Shown here: piece after piece, positions 45,241-56,656 of the stretch
How positions within the stretch are numbered: position 1 is the first letter of the stretch
How the letters are laid out: each line of letters begins with the position of its first letter
Origin: Taiwanofungus camphoratus
Taxonomy: Eukaryota > Basidiomycota > Agaricomycetes > Polyporales > Taiwanofungaceae
Length of the DNA stretch: 64,000 bases
NCBI GenBank assembly: GCA_003999685.1
Contig: CP021221.1
Location: 868,001-932,000 of the forward strand
Direction: 5' to 3'
Notes under the pieces: generated by a model
The model's input: only the letters and a program-made list of their open reading frames with translations
What the model was told of the DNA's origin: nothing
Databases searched by the model: none
Translations under genes and position numbers: made by a program

Positions 45241-48200
45241 AGGGTCTGGCTTTCGACGAAGAGCCTTGCTTCGACTTCCCTTCCTGAGGAAGATGTCTAT
45301 ACCATGTCCATCCATATCCACTCAGTTCAGCGAGGACACAGAGGTGCGAATCGCAATTGTCAATATAGCATGCTTCCATTGTGACCAAGATCATGTGTGC
45401 ACGAAAACAATGCTGTATGTGCTTGTGAAACGACCACCATACACTGATCAATCAGTTTATCATGCGTATCTATTGTTCTCTGCCCGTGATCTGAATAGAG
45501 GCGTGGAGGCCTCGAGGGACGATATCTACACGTTGCAGTGGGCGACGTGCACCGGGACACACTGAATTTCGTCCCCAGTCGCGGTGGATCATAGAGCACA
45601 TAGGAAGATGCTTGACGTTCTGCTTTCGCGAAGGCACAAGGTGCATAATCAGGTGACTACTGCAGGCTATGTAAATTGACAGTTTGAACTACATACTCTG
45701 ATCATTGTGTGTCTTATAATCCAGCAAGTTCATAGTCCCTGATTACACATATCAAGAGCCAGGAGTTCGGGTTGAGCCATGACTTTCGCCCTGCACCAAG
45801 TGGAATTATCCGTAACTGGTGCCAAGATCGACTGATGGCCTGTTTCACGCCAGTAGCATACATTTTCAGATGGCGGGGGCAGTCCATTGCCTTAAGCACG
45901 GATCTACGACAGCTATGAGTAGCAGTAAAGGAGCCTCCGTGGGTACTACAGGACATCACTTTGAAATGTCCACAGAAAGGGGCGACTCAGTTTAGCACTT
46001 CTGTAGGATCTCCAAGTCACGATTGAGAGATAGTACAGATAGCACTGTATAGGCGGCGGGAAGTGAGGTGTGTCCACTAATTCTGTGACTTAATTTCCAA
46101 CGTGTCTCACCAAGCTCACAGAGCAAAGCGACTGCGACAAGATGATGTGTGTACAGCGATTGACTAAATCCTCATGCAAATAATGGCCCGCTTAACTTGA
46201 ATATGCCTGAGATCCTCGCGAGTCAGCAGGGCACGTCTCCATGACCTGTTTCTTAATCCATTCTGTTTCGGGAAGGATTGGAATACTCGCGATCTGCTGC
46301 AAGTTAGTGTTCTCGTACTTCGACGGCGACGTGAGTGGGCAACCAGTGAATCCCGCTCTCCACGCTTTTGTTTTTCTATTGGGAATCCTGCGGCTTCGCT
46401 CTTGATCTTCGCATAGGATCGGATGATGCCTGCAGGAGTGCTACAGGTGGCTCTCGTCGAAATAGCAAATTTCAAGCAACTTCGATGCGTCCCAGCTCAA
46501 CGATAGCGCGCGGATGTCAACGGTGGAACACATGTCCAAGGCGGCCATTGTTCCAAGCAGCATGTGTATCTTCCGTAGGAAATCATTCTACCATCCGTTG
46601 AAAGAGTACGTACCGCGCGTACACAGAACACTAATTTTCCCATCTGCTCCCCTCAGCGAAGCACAAAACTCATTGAGTTATGCAAGTAAACGCGTGCTTG
46701 GGTATGGCTGCTCCCATCGATTCCTATAAACACGGGAATCCTTAGTTGCTTATAAGTACAGGCAGTGACACTTTAAAATCCGCTTTGTCATGGATTACTA
46801 CTCCAATCATGAAAACTACCAGGCTAGCTGTCCTTCCAGACAATTTCAGTCCGAAAAACACTACAATGGCTATCAAGTCCGTAGCTCTAGTACACTTGGA
46901 GTCGATGCCGAACAAATAGTCCGCGGTCCCGGTAAATCGGAAACCTGCCGTCCCATCTCTGGCTGCGTATGTTTCTTCTTCCACGCTACACCAAAGATAA
47001 AAACACTTTCGCAGTCCCACCAGGTTTCCAAAGGGGCGAATCCTTTTCAGCAGCTTTCGATCGGCTCAGACCGTCAAGATCACGCTAGACAACAACACTC
47101 GGCAAATGGGACCTTCAAATCTGCGGATGTGAGAGCACCTGCGCGCGACTGCGACAGGTCTTTATCCGCTTATATGGACTCGTCCACGCCGTCGGATACT
47201 TGCGCTGAAAGGCCTAGAGTAGCATCAACAACTGGATGCCGGCTCCAACGGCAAAATAATGCGCAATCTAGGAAGCGGCATGTGTCGCAAGGCTTACCAG
47301 CTGGAGACGATGAAACCTGGTCCACACGCGACGATAGCAAGTTTGAATCGGTTCACTTTCATTGGGAGATTTCATTATTGTTCCGCCTCGTCCTTTCGCC
47401 GCAGAGTCAGATGTATCCCCAAGACTGCTGCTGGCCGTCGGTTCCACGTAGAGCGTGAATAGTATACGACAGATGACATTAACGATGCCAGAGCACAGCT
47501 CACACATGATGGTGATGGACTTGAATCTGTCAGTATGAATACACCGACCATCTCCGACATTCTATCGGGATTGGGCGAGAGGGAGAGGGCGTAGAGGCGA
47601 TGACTGGTTCTCAGTTCAACATTGACTGCGAGAACATTACACCATGAAATAGGATACTCTGCAAGAGTCGCGCGCAGAGACAGGACAAGAGGGGATCTTT
47701 CAGACATCGATTCCGAAAATCTTTCGAGAATACCACATGGAGAGCCCCTCACCTTACGATCCTTCAGCTTTTTCTAGTCACAATACGTACAGAGTGCAGC
47801 AGAGCGCTCGGGTGCTAAGCAATACGAGACCTACTGGTGAAGTGGTGATCCGTAGTGTCGCGGGTTTAAGCTTCAAGCTTCGTCATTGTCATTACAGTCA
47901 ACTCCCTCCTAACCCATACCCCCTCGGTGGAAGCTATGAGCTATGGGTTATCAGGGAGTATGGGTTATGGGGAGATTATTACACCCTACAAAGCAATTTG
48001 GTGGATCGGAAAAGCTATGGGTTTAGAGGGAGTATGGGTTTTGAGAGGTATGGGTTAAGAGGGAGTTGACTGTAGCAGCCCGTAGTAAGGTGTATCTAAT
48101 TTCCGAAACTCACATGAGAGTGCTAGCTTTCTCGAGTCCTTTTAGTAGTCTGGTGGTAAATACAAGCGATTTTTGCTCCGTTAGCTTGATATATCTACAA

Positions 48201-48642
48201 GTAATATGTTTGGCGTACCTTCTCTTTTATGTAATCTATTCTGAAATCTCTCTTCCTTGAGTCAATGTAAGTAACTTACTAGTTGCAGACTCGAGTGGTC
48301 GTGCGACTCATGCCGAGTTGCTGAACGATTTATTTCAAACTCAGCGGCCAATTTATAGGATCATGCTCTGACTGTAGAGACCTTGAACAGGAATCTATTT
48401 ACTCGTAAGTGCTAGCTCCCGCTCCTGCTCAAGCCCGGTCTTGTTCACTTCTATGTCAATCTATTTGCACTTGATCGCGCTTGGGATGCTCGGGCAGATA
48501 TGGACTTGAATTCGACGTCGTGCAACACGAACCGTCTCCATAGCTCGAGAAGTCCCCCACCGGTTTACAATACCAGCGAGAGAGGTACATTTGATACCTA
48601 TACGACTTCATCATATTTGCCTGGCAGGTGCGCCACACTGTA
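45241..48642. other. 3.4 kb gene-poor stretch
   Basis: No gene that I can support. The longest frame (46790-47458, plus) is Ser/Gln/Arg-rich without motif, and minus-strand frames at 46742-47020 and 47268-47752 contain short hydrophobic runs but no joinable exons. The MITE at 47895-48072 lies here. The composition suggests old transposon or pseudogene debris next to the tandem membrane-protein genes. Confidence 0.45.
47895..48072. mobile_element. 178-base MITE with 25-base TIRs and TA target duplication
   Basis: Left end CAGTCAACTCCCTCCTAACC (first 20 of 25 bases) is repeated in inverted orientation at 48048-48072 with one mismatch. The element is flanked by TA on both sides (47893-47894 and 48073-48074), the signature of Tc1/mariner-type insertion. 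Inside are several copies of a TATGGGTT motif with AGGGAG spacing, so the subterminal parts are repeats of the ends. No coding capacity. Confidence 0.85.
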
Positions 48643-49852
48643 ATGTCTCCTACGTCCCGTTATGACAATTTAGACGCAAGTCACGCTTATCAGTCTTTCG
48701 CCCAAAACAATGTACCGTGAGTGTTGAAAATCCCTCGACTTCAATAGAGCTGCATTGCATAGTCTGACGTTGCTTTGATTTGGTGCAGACATGAACGATC
48801 CCCTCTTAACCCTTCCAACATACCCGGCGGAGCAGGCGGCCTAGGCGCACCTGAGGACAAAGCCATTCGAATTGGGCTCTGTCTAAGCTGGATGAAACTC
48901 ATTGCTCGAATTGCACTCATTTTATTTGCGTCGAAAATCATCATGCAAAGCTATCATGAACGCCGCTGGGAACTACCCACAGACGTCTGCGATAAGATAG
49001 AGATGTCCAACGTATTCAAAAATGGACTTCCGGAGTCTCTGCAGGATGTGACCAGAAATGTAGTCGAATGCAGGCAAAGAGAATCACGGCGCAAGGCCGA
49101 TGAGCGCAGGCGATGGGGGCTCTTCTGGGACGAGCCAAAGCCGGGGAAGCAGTGTCTCGCGTATGACATGTGTGAATATTCTGCGCGTTTGTGGGATGTT
49201 CCTTTTGGCTCGAGTTGGAGGGAGGCCTGCGAGAGCATGCCCTTCCAGATTCACAACCGTACTTTTGATAAGCCAGATCATTGTGATTATGCGGTAAGTG
49301 GAAGCCGCAGTGTTTCATACTTCGATAACTGACGAAGATAATTATCTCCTAGGGTATCTGGGGAGGTGTGAGGGGCCACTGGACCGTCAGCGAGAGAGAG
49401 TTGGCATGTCGCACATATTGGAATGACCTTGAAGACATGGTAGATTTTTTTCTATTCAATTCTCGTCAGAAGACTCAGGGTAAACGTGGCTATGATGCAG
49501 GGCTGTGTCTCTCATGGGTCGGGAAAGCGTGTAAGTGTCCATTGGCTTCATAGATTTGTACAGCCAGTCAGTTTATTGACTCAATGTTTTAATACTCAGC
49601 GGTTTGAAGCTCAGCTGATGAACCTAAGGGTGGTGGATGATTGGCTAGCCATGTGCAGTACTACTCCCATTGATATACTGGGTAACCATTTCAATGGCCC
49701 CAAGTATTGCGAGAAGAGATTTGTACGTTGCAGCCTGCATTTAACTCAATTGTTCGTCGACAGCTTGCTCATTTTGGTTCCAATGATAGGACCGCTTTCT
49801 TAAGGCGTATGTTGTTGGCATGTGGGAGTATGAGGACGTGAACTGCCTGTGA
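48643..49852 (+). CDS. Cysteine-rich type II membrane protein, family copy 1
   Basis: Function unknown. MSPTSRYDNLDASHAYQSFA begins a short polar N-terminus. Exon 2 has a single membrane helix (LIARIALILFASKIIM) after IPGGAGGLGAPEDK, so most of the protein is on the far side. A roughly 60-residue unit then appears about three times, each with a Cys pair and a Trp: WGLFWDEPKPGKQCLAYDMC to EACESMPFQIHNRTFDKPDH, then GHWTVSERELACRTYWNDLE with GCVSHGSGKR, then DDWLAMCSTTPIDILGNHFN with PKYCEKR, and the last exon VGMWEYEDVNCL. Introns separate the units. An Arg/Lys-rich segment (CRQR to RRRW) precedes the first unit. The next gene is a tandem paralogue. Confidence 0.72.
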
Positions 49853-50290
49853 ATGCTTCCTGAAACCTGTTCAGGTCCTTCAAATGCTTTGTGATACTTC
49901 TTGCTATCGTGTTTACGCATTCCATCGCTTTGTCGCCTTGTACGCTTTGTGCTTGTTCTGTCTGGTTCTGTCTCGTGGTATATGTACTTGTACTCATCAT
50001 AACTGCATTTTTTTGCAACTAAGCGTATAATGGTCGTACTGTATGCGCCCAAATGAATGCGAGCCGGAGCAAACTATCGATACCAGTTCTCGATGTACAG
50101 TCTAGTTACCCAAACGAAGCGGTAGTAATGAAAAATTAGTTCATAATGTGTACCGGGCAAAAGCCCCGTAAGCACAATTCGGTACCAAGTAATCGGAAAA
50201 AGCCGCTCAGGCTCAGCGGCAGTTTCGAAATAGGATCGTACGGTTCAAGTTCCTCCCGTCACAAGAGACATCGATCTTATAGTCGCAGAC
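49853..50290. other. 438-base spacer between tandem paralogues
   Basis: 3' flank of copy 1 and promoter of copy 2. No gene. Confidence 0.5.
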
Positions 50291-51588
50291 ATGAATCCGA
50301 ACTATTCGTATGTTGACAGAAGCGGTTCTGGCCCTCTGTCCCAGAACCCAGGATCCCCTCCGCCGTCCTATAGCGTTCATTTTGAAAGTTGTTCTGGCCA
50401 GTATCCGACTAATTCACGTTACTGCCAGTCCAGCAGGTGTGCTACAGTTTGCTCCACGCTGTATTTTCTTGCTATCTAACAATATCCACAGAAGTCCTCG
50501 TAACCACGGCTATGTACCGTTAGGGACAATTTGATTGAGCTATTATCGATAGACTGACGTTGGGACGCAGACACGAACAAACACCTCTGACCTCTTCGAA
50601 TGTGCCTCCTGCCATTGTTGAAGGATATGGACAGGCGCCTCGTGGCTCCAAGGAGGTGTCAGACACTAAACCAGCCTTTTCCGGATTCTGTATCACTATC
50701 TTCATGTTCTTGGCTGGTTTCTTTCTCAGAGGTATTATCTTGCCTGGCGTCGTATCCCCCGTGCTGGCTGACTGGTGTTCGCAACCCATAAGCAAGGTAT
50801 GTCGACATGTAACACCTGGCAACGAGAAGGAACATTGACCCAGGTCAGGATGAATGCAGAGCACAACTAATACGTCTAGGGGTCCATTGGGAAGAGGCAC
50901 AGGCTGTCAAATGTGTTTCCTACAACACTCTAGAATACTCTGCACATCTTCACAACCTTCCTGAAAATATAAATTACAAGGCGGCCTGTGACAGCTTGCC
51001 TATTGAAATTCACAATCAATCCCTTAACGAACCATATATATGCTACGAAGTTTGTTACAGTGCTCTTTCCTGTGTTACTCATCCTCTGACTTTATGCGAT
51101 TCTAAAGGAAGCAGGAGTCATACGGGGTCACTGGATCCTTGATGAGAGGGAGCTAGCATGTCGTACCTTCTGGGACAGATTCTATGATAAGGTCAGCCAA
51201 TACTATTTCAAAGATTTCGGGCATTCATTGTGAATGGTTTCTCAGGGCTGTGTTGGAGTGAACTCTGGGTTGCGCGTATGTCTTGACAATGCAACAGTGT
51301 CGTGCATCGTTCGGCTGGCTGAATTCTTTAATATCCGTAGCGTTACGACTCACGCCTTTGGAACGTGTTCCGTCCCGATGATTGGCTTACCCTGTGCAAC
51401 GCCACTCCTGCTATTGTACGTGGAAAGTATTTTGACGGTCCAATGTACTGTGAGAAGAGAGATGTGCGTGATTTGTCATCCATTTAGCATTCACGAGTTA
51501 TTGAATGCTGACCGTCCATGTCGACCCACATTTACAGAATAATTTCTTCGTCGGTAACTGGGAGGTTGAGGACTCGGACTGTCTCTAA
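50291..51588 (+). CDS. Cysteine-rich type II membrane protein, family copy 2
   Basis: Tandem paralogue of 48643-49852 with the same architecture. MNPNYSYVDRSGSGPLSQNP leads into HEQTPLTSSNVPPAIVE, the counterpart of HERSPLNPSNIPGG in copy 1. The membrane helix is FCITIFMFLAGFFLRGIIL. The cysteine units are VHWEEAQAVKCVSYNTLEYS with AACDSLPIEIHNQSLNEPYI, GHWILDERELACRTFWDRFY with GCVGVNSGLR, then, after an intron ending in CCGTAG, LWNVFRPDDWLTLCNATPAI with GPMYCEKRD, and the last exon FFVGNWEVEDSDCL (TAA at 51588). The basic segment before the first unit is shorter than in copy 1. Introns near 50436, 50540, 50800, 51055, 51190, 51275 and 51465. No known enzyme motif. Confidence 0.7.
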
Positions 51589-52128
51589 GCCTGCTTGCCC
51601 TACTTCCGAAGTATACTCCGCCGCTCCTCTTTCTCACTGTTTTCGCGCTCTTGTTCGCTGATTTTGATGTTGTCTCAGTATTATCCCCGTAATTTGTCTT
51701 GGACCATTGTATTATGAGCCTCGTCTCGTATGATTCGGCTTGTCAGTAAGGTTTCGAGCAAATGAATTGGGCCGAAGAGTATCGTCATGCATGCTAGCTG
51801 CAAAATCCCGCAATTTGACTGTCACGTGCCGATGATCTCATTATTGTAATCTTGACTACAAGCAACTGTCTACTTATATAGTTAAGTCACAGCATTGCAG
51901 TTTCCATTTAGTGTACGTCTTTACAGCTGTGTTCTGAGGGATAACATGAACAGACAAGCTTTCCAGAGATTTGGGTTACAATACTGAACATTCGCCAAGA
52001 ACCCGCCATCTTGCATCTTCACTTTCACACGGACGCACCACATTGCGCCGCGCCGCGTGAACTGCATCTGCGCCCCTCAAGTAAACCCTGCATGCCCCTG
52101 TTGACATTCTAATCATCTCGTCGACACC
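51589..52128. other. 540-base spacer
   Basis: 3' flank of copy 2 and promoter of the M28 peptidase gene. Nothing else recognised. Confidence 0.5.
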
Positions 52129-55100
52129 ATGGCGGACGAGAAACACAACGTTTTCTATGAAAAACATGTCGAGGCCATTCCGGCCCCGGTCATAAGCGCT
52201 ATACCTACAGCTCGCAGCAGATACAGTCCTCGCTGGGGAAAGCTTTTGGTTTACCTTGCTGTCTTCGTTCTTCTGTTCCACTCGGCTCACCGATGGGCTA
52301 TCCAGTTTGAGGACGAGATCGCGGCCAAGGAGAGCCTGTGGATGGTGAAGGCATTTGGGTGGGCTGATAAGGGGTTGAAGCCTCCGCTGTTTGGCAAGCT
52401 CGCGGAACAGGCGTTCTTGTAAGTTATTATTCTTATTTTATCCAGCACATCGCTTACACTGCCACTCAGGACCGTCCCGAATCCTGTGAGCGCTGTCCAG
52501 GCGTCCCGCCAGTACGCGACCTCGCCGCACATGGCGGGCACTCCGGGCGACTTCCGCACTGCACAGGACTTTCTCGCGCTCCTCCAGAACGAGCTGAGCA
52601 TCCCGCTCCCACCCACCGGGCCCATCTACTCAGCGGGCAGCGCGGAGTCGCGCAATGCGACGCTGTCGATCCCCGCGCTCAACGGGCCGACAGCATGGAT
52701 CGATGTGTACTATCCTGTCATGAATACTGCGCTTGACAGGAGCCTTGAGATCCTGGACGAGGACGGAAAGACGGCGTGGAGCGCGGAGCTGGAGGAGGTC
52801 GCGGACGAGACAGACTTCGAGGCGGGGATGTACGCGGACGCCATCCCGGCGTGGCATGGGCTGAGCCGCGGCGGTGAGGCCAAGGGCAAGCTCGTATATG
52901 CGCACTACGGACGCAAGCAAGACTACGATGCGCTCGTCGCTAGCGGTGCGTTGTGCCGCCTCGATGCAGGCTGCGATCGGCGTGCTGACGTCATCACCTT
53001 CCCGTGTGTTAGGCGTGGATCTCAACGGCACCATTGTGCTCACTCGCTACGGAGGAGTCTTCCGCGGCTTGAAGGTGGGTCTCCAGCTGCTCACAAATGT
53101 TATTCGTATAATTCTTTGCGCATAGGTCAAAGGCGCTCAAGAACACGGCGCTGTTGCGTGCCTCATCTATTCCGACCCGCGTGACGATGGCACTGTCACA
53201 GAAGAGAATGGCTACGTCCCGTATGTTTGGCTTTATCTATGTTGTCTTTCTTCTGACATGCATCACCAGCTATCCCAATGGCCCTGCGCGCAACCCGACT
53301 TCCGTGCAGCGCGGCAGCACGCAATTTCTCTCCATCTATCCTGGGTACACTATTCTCCCTTTCAGCCTGTCATGGTCGCTGAAAGCTCAGTCTCATTGGC
53401 ATTTAGTGACCCGACAACACCCGGATATCCCGCTTATGAGAACAGCACACGTACAAAGGGCACGAACATCCCCTCCATCCCAAGTCTCCCGATCTCGTGG
53501 GCAAATGCTCAAGTGCTCTTGAATGAAATCAAAGAAGGCGGGAGCAACCGCATCGTATCCTTGATCAACCACGGTCAGTCCCATTTCTCCGTAAGAAACG
53601 AAGTGGATTGACAGAGGCCACAATGAAGTCGATGATAGGGTCATTCCGATTTGGAACACGATGGGTGTCATCCCCGGACACATCAAAGACGAGGTTGTCG
53701 TTATCGGAAACCATCGCGATGGTTCGTCGTTTTCCATACAATTTGTGCCCAACGTGTCCTGATTACGTTGTCAGCCTGGGTATGTCTGCACCCCCGCGTT
53801 TTGTAGACATTACATAATGTCTTGATTACAGGTCATGGGCGCGTCGGACCCTTCTTCTGGAACGGCTTCGATCCACGAGGTCATTCGTGGTCTTGGTGCC
53901 CTGCTCAAGCAGGGGTGGACGCCGTTACGGACGATCGTCATCGCGAGCTGGGACGCCGAGGAGGTGTGTCAAATCATCGTCTATCCGTTACTGTTTTCTG
54001 ACAGTGGGGTATGCAGTACGGCCTAATCGGAAGTACCGAGTGGGGTGAAGATTTCGCTGACTGGATCGAGCGACATGTTGTCGCATACCTCAACCTCGGT
54101 ACGTCCTTGACCTCACCACCAATTAAGATTCCTGTATCATTTACCTAATGCACATACACAGATTCCTCGGTCTCCGGCTCCCGCTTCTACACGTCCGCGT
54201 CGCCATCCTTCGCGCATTTCTTACGCACGGTTGCGGAGGACATTCCACATCCGACCAAGCCCGGACATACGCTCTGGGACGCGACGCAGGACAAGGGCGT
54301 GCTATACGGCGAGCATGTCGACGAGGAGGTCGTAAAGATATACGAGGAAGAGATGCAAGCGCGTGCCGCAGATGATCTGGGCGTGGGTGTGCTTGGTTCA
54401 GGCAGCGACTACACAGTGTTCTTGCAGCGGATTGGGGTGTGTGTGGAGAATATTTATTGGTCTGTTTCTCGGATTGCTTATATCTATTGCAGGTTGCAAG
54501 CACGAACCACGGCTTTCAGTCGACGCTCTCGGACCCTGTCTACCACTACCATTCCGTTTACGACTCACAGCGGTGGCAGGAGTTGTATGCCGACCCGGGA
54601 TTCTTGCGACATGTGAGCATGTCACCCGACGGCTGCTTGTTGCGCCGCTGACAAGAATGACAGGTCGCTGTTGCTAGGTACCTGGGACTGCAGACGCTGC
54701 GCCTTGCGGATGCGATTGTTCTCCCCCTCAACACGACGCACTATGCGGTGCAACTCGACGCGTACCTCGATCAGTACGTACATGTTCTTTCATCGCATTC
54801 GACAACATGTTAAATGCTCGAATTTACTTATAGTGTTGAGCAAATCGCCTCGACGACCTCACTCGATGTCAACTTCTCGCCGTTGCGCGAGTCGATCGCT
54901 TCGCTTCGCTCTGCAAGCGAATCGCTCGACAAGGAGAAGCACGAGGCGGAGCACCACCTGAAGCACCTCATCCATAGGTTGGTCCGCCGCAGGATCGTCA
55001 GGCGTCGGCTCTGGAATGTACTCTGCAAGATTAAGAAGATCTTCGGCAAGAAGTGCGGCGACAAGGACGACGAGCATGAGCACGAGCGCGCTCATGGCCA

Positions 55101-55595
55101 CCGCCACCATCACCAAGTTCTCGCACCGCCGACGGCGCAGAAGGGTGGACGCACGATCAAGCCTCGCATCGGACGTGCACCCGCTTGGGTCCGGGAGCAG
55201 CGCGCACGGGAAGGCCGTCGCTCGTGTCAAGTCCAGTCGCACGAGTTCCCGGGCGGGAAGATAGGCAGGGAGATCAGGCGTGCGGTGCAGCGGGTACGAG
55301 TGGTGAACAAGAAGCTCGTGTCGTTCGAGCGTGGGTTCATCCATCCTGACGGTATCAAGGATCGAGAGTGGTACCGCCACCTCGGCGTTGCCCCCGGAAA
55401 GTGGCTTGGTGAGCCTCATTCGTTCCTTTATTGATGAAGAATGAGCTGACCGCGGCTGACGCAGGGTATGGCGCAACAACGCTTCCGGCTCTCACGGAAG
55501 CAATAACATTTGAGGCGAACGCTACGATGGCGCAATATGAGGCTGGCAGGCTCAAAAGCCTGATTGACAAACTTGCAGAGACGATCGGTGCTTGA
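52129..55595 (+). CDS. M28 metallopeptidase, glutamate-carboxypeptidase-II/transferrin-receptor type
   Basis: Type II membrane zinc aminopeptidase-like protein, probably vacuolar or Golgi (yeast Vps70/Tre1 kin). Cytosolic N-terminus, one helix ([20 protein letters not shown]), a PA-type apical domain ([34 protein letters not shown]) and the peptidase domain. Zinc site: His in NHRDAWV, Asp in [12 protein letters not shown], the Glu pair in SWDAEEYGLIG, Asp in [13 protein letters not shown] and His in YHYHSVYDS, all present. The A-W of NHRDAWV comes from a 5-base exon (53775-53779) between introns of 53 and 52 bases. The C-terminal helical domain contains an unusual basic and His-rich insertion ([26 protein letters not shown]). 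TGA at 55595; about 880 residues, somewhat longer than usual because of the insertion. Confidence 0.88.
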
Positions 55596-56656
55596 AACTT
55601 CGAAATGAAGAGGTGTGTATGGTGTATTCATGTACTCAAATGTACGTTAAAACGGATGTACAATGTCCTGTTCCTGTTGATTTAATATTTCACCGGAGTT
55701 GAGAACGAGACTGAGCATAATCATGTCTCGTAGTAAGACTAGGATAGAATGAGCAACGAGGGGAGAAGGTACTACTTGATATTTACATAAACGGTTGAAT
55801 ATACAATCGATGTAGTTGGTCGACCATCAAAGCGCTGTAGTTGGGAGCGCGGATGCGTCCACGATTTTTTCAGCTAATGATCTTGACGCTCCGCTCAGAT
55901 TGTGTGGCAAGCACGCAGAGCTAGCTTGCCCTTGTATATTTGAACTTATGTTAGTCTACGTAGTTTCTATTCTTCACAGTTGACTTGATTATGGTGGTTC
56001 TACTGCAACCCTCAAAGCACTAGAAACCTCAAGTGATCACATGCATAGGACACGTCCTGTTGTCGCCCCTTAGGGAAAAGTATTTGTACCACGTGACATG
56101 AGAGTCTGCAGGCGGGCCTTGATGGAAGCTCCACCTTACTGGTGGCATAGGGGGTCGGACCCGACTGATGGAGACGACTGAGACAAAGTGGCTCGTCTGC
56201 AGCCAGGAAATCAGTAATGTGTCGGTTTCTCTGAAATAGTGCAATTAAGTCTTTGAGCGGTTTCTGAGTCACCGGTGGAAGCCGAACGTCAAGTTTGGGT
56301 GTATCACCTTTCGCTGACAATATTCGATATCGCACACAATAAAACATTGTGCTACACTATTTATTCAGTGGTAGACACCATAATAAAAGGTATCTAGATG
56401 TGAAGTACAGTACATATACTAGTAATGGAGCATATACGATAGTCTGTGTAAATATACGTCCTTCGAATACGTGTGCGACAGATGTTTTGCAGTCTCTGAT
56501 TGAAGCTCACAAAGCAATAGTGGACCAACAAATGAATAAACGGATGAGAGTAAGGAGTGGTTTTGAGTGAAAGAATGGTCTCGAGATGATAGTTATGTCA
56601 GGTCCATTGTCCAGTTTCGTCCAATTTCTTCTTTTCTCGTCCTCTGTGTCAATAAT
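55596..56656. other. 1.06 kb convergent spacer
   Basis: Between the M28 gene and the chitin deacetylase gene. Frames on either strand (for example 56012-56347 minus) lack motifs. Nothing supported. Confidence 0.45.

Noticed and set aside
46790-47458. 222-codon plus-strand frame
   Set aside because: No motif, no splice-supported extension, polar composition typical of chance frames, and a gene-poor setting.
50200-50270. Possible tRNA (GGTTCAAGTTCC-like B box near 50240)
   Set aside because: No matching A box or acceptor stem can be formed around it.
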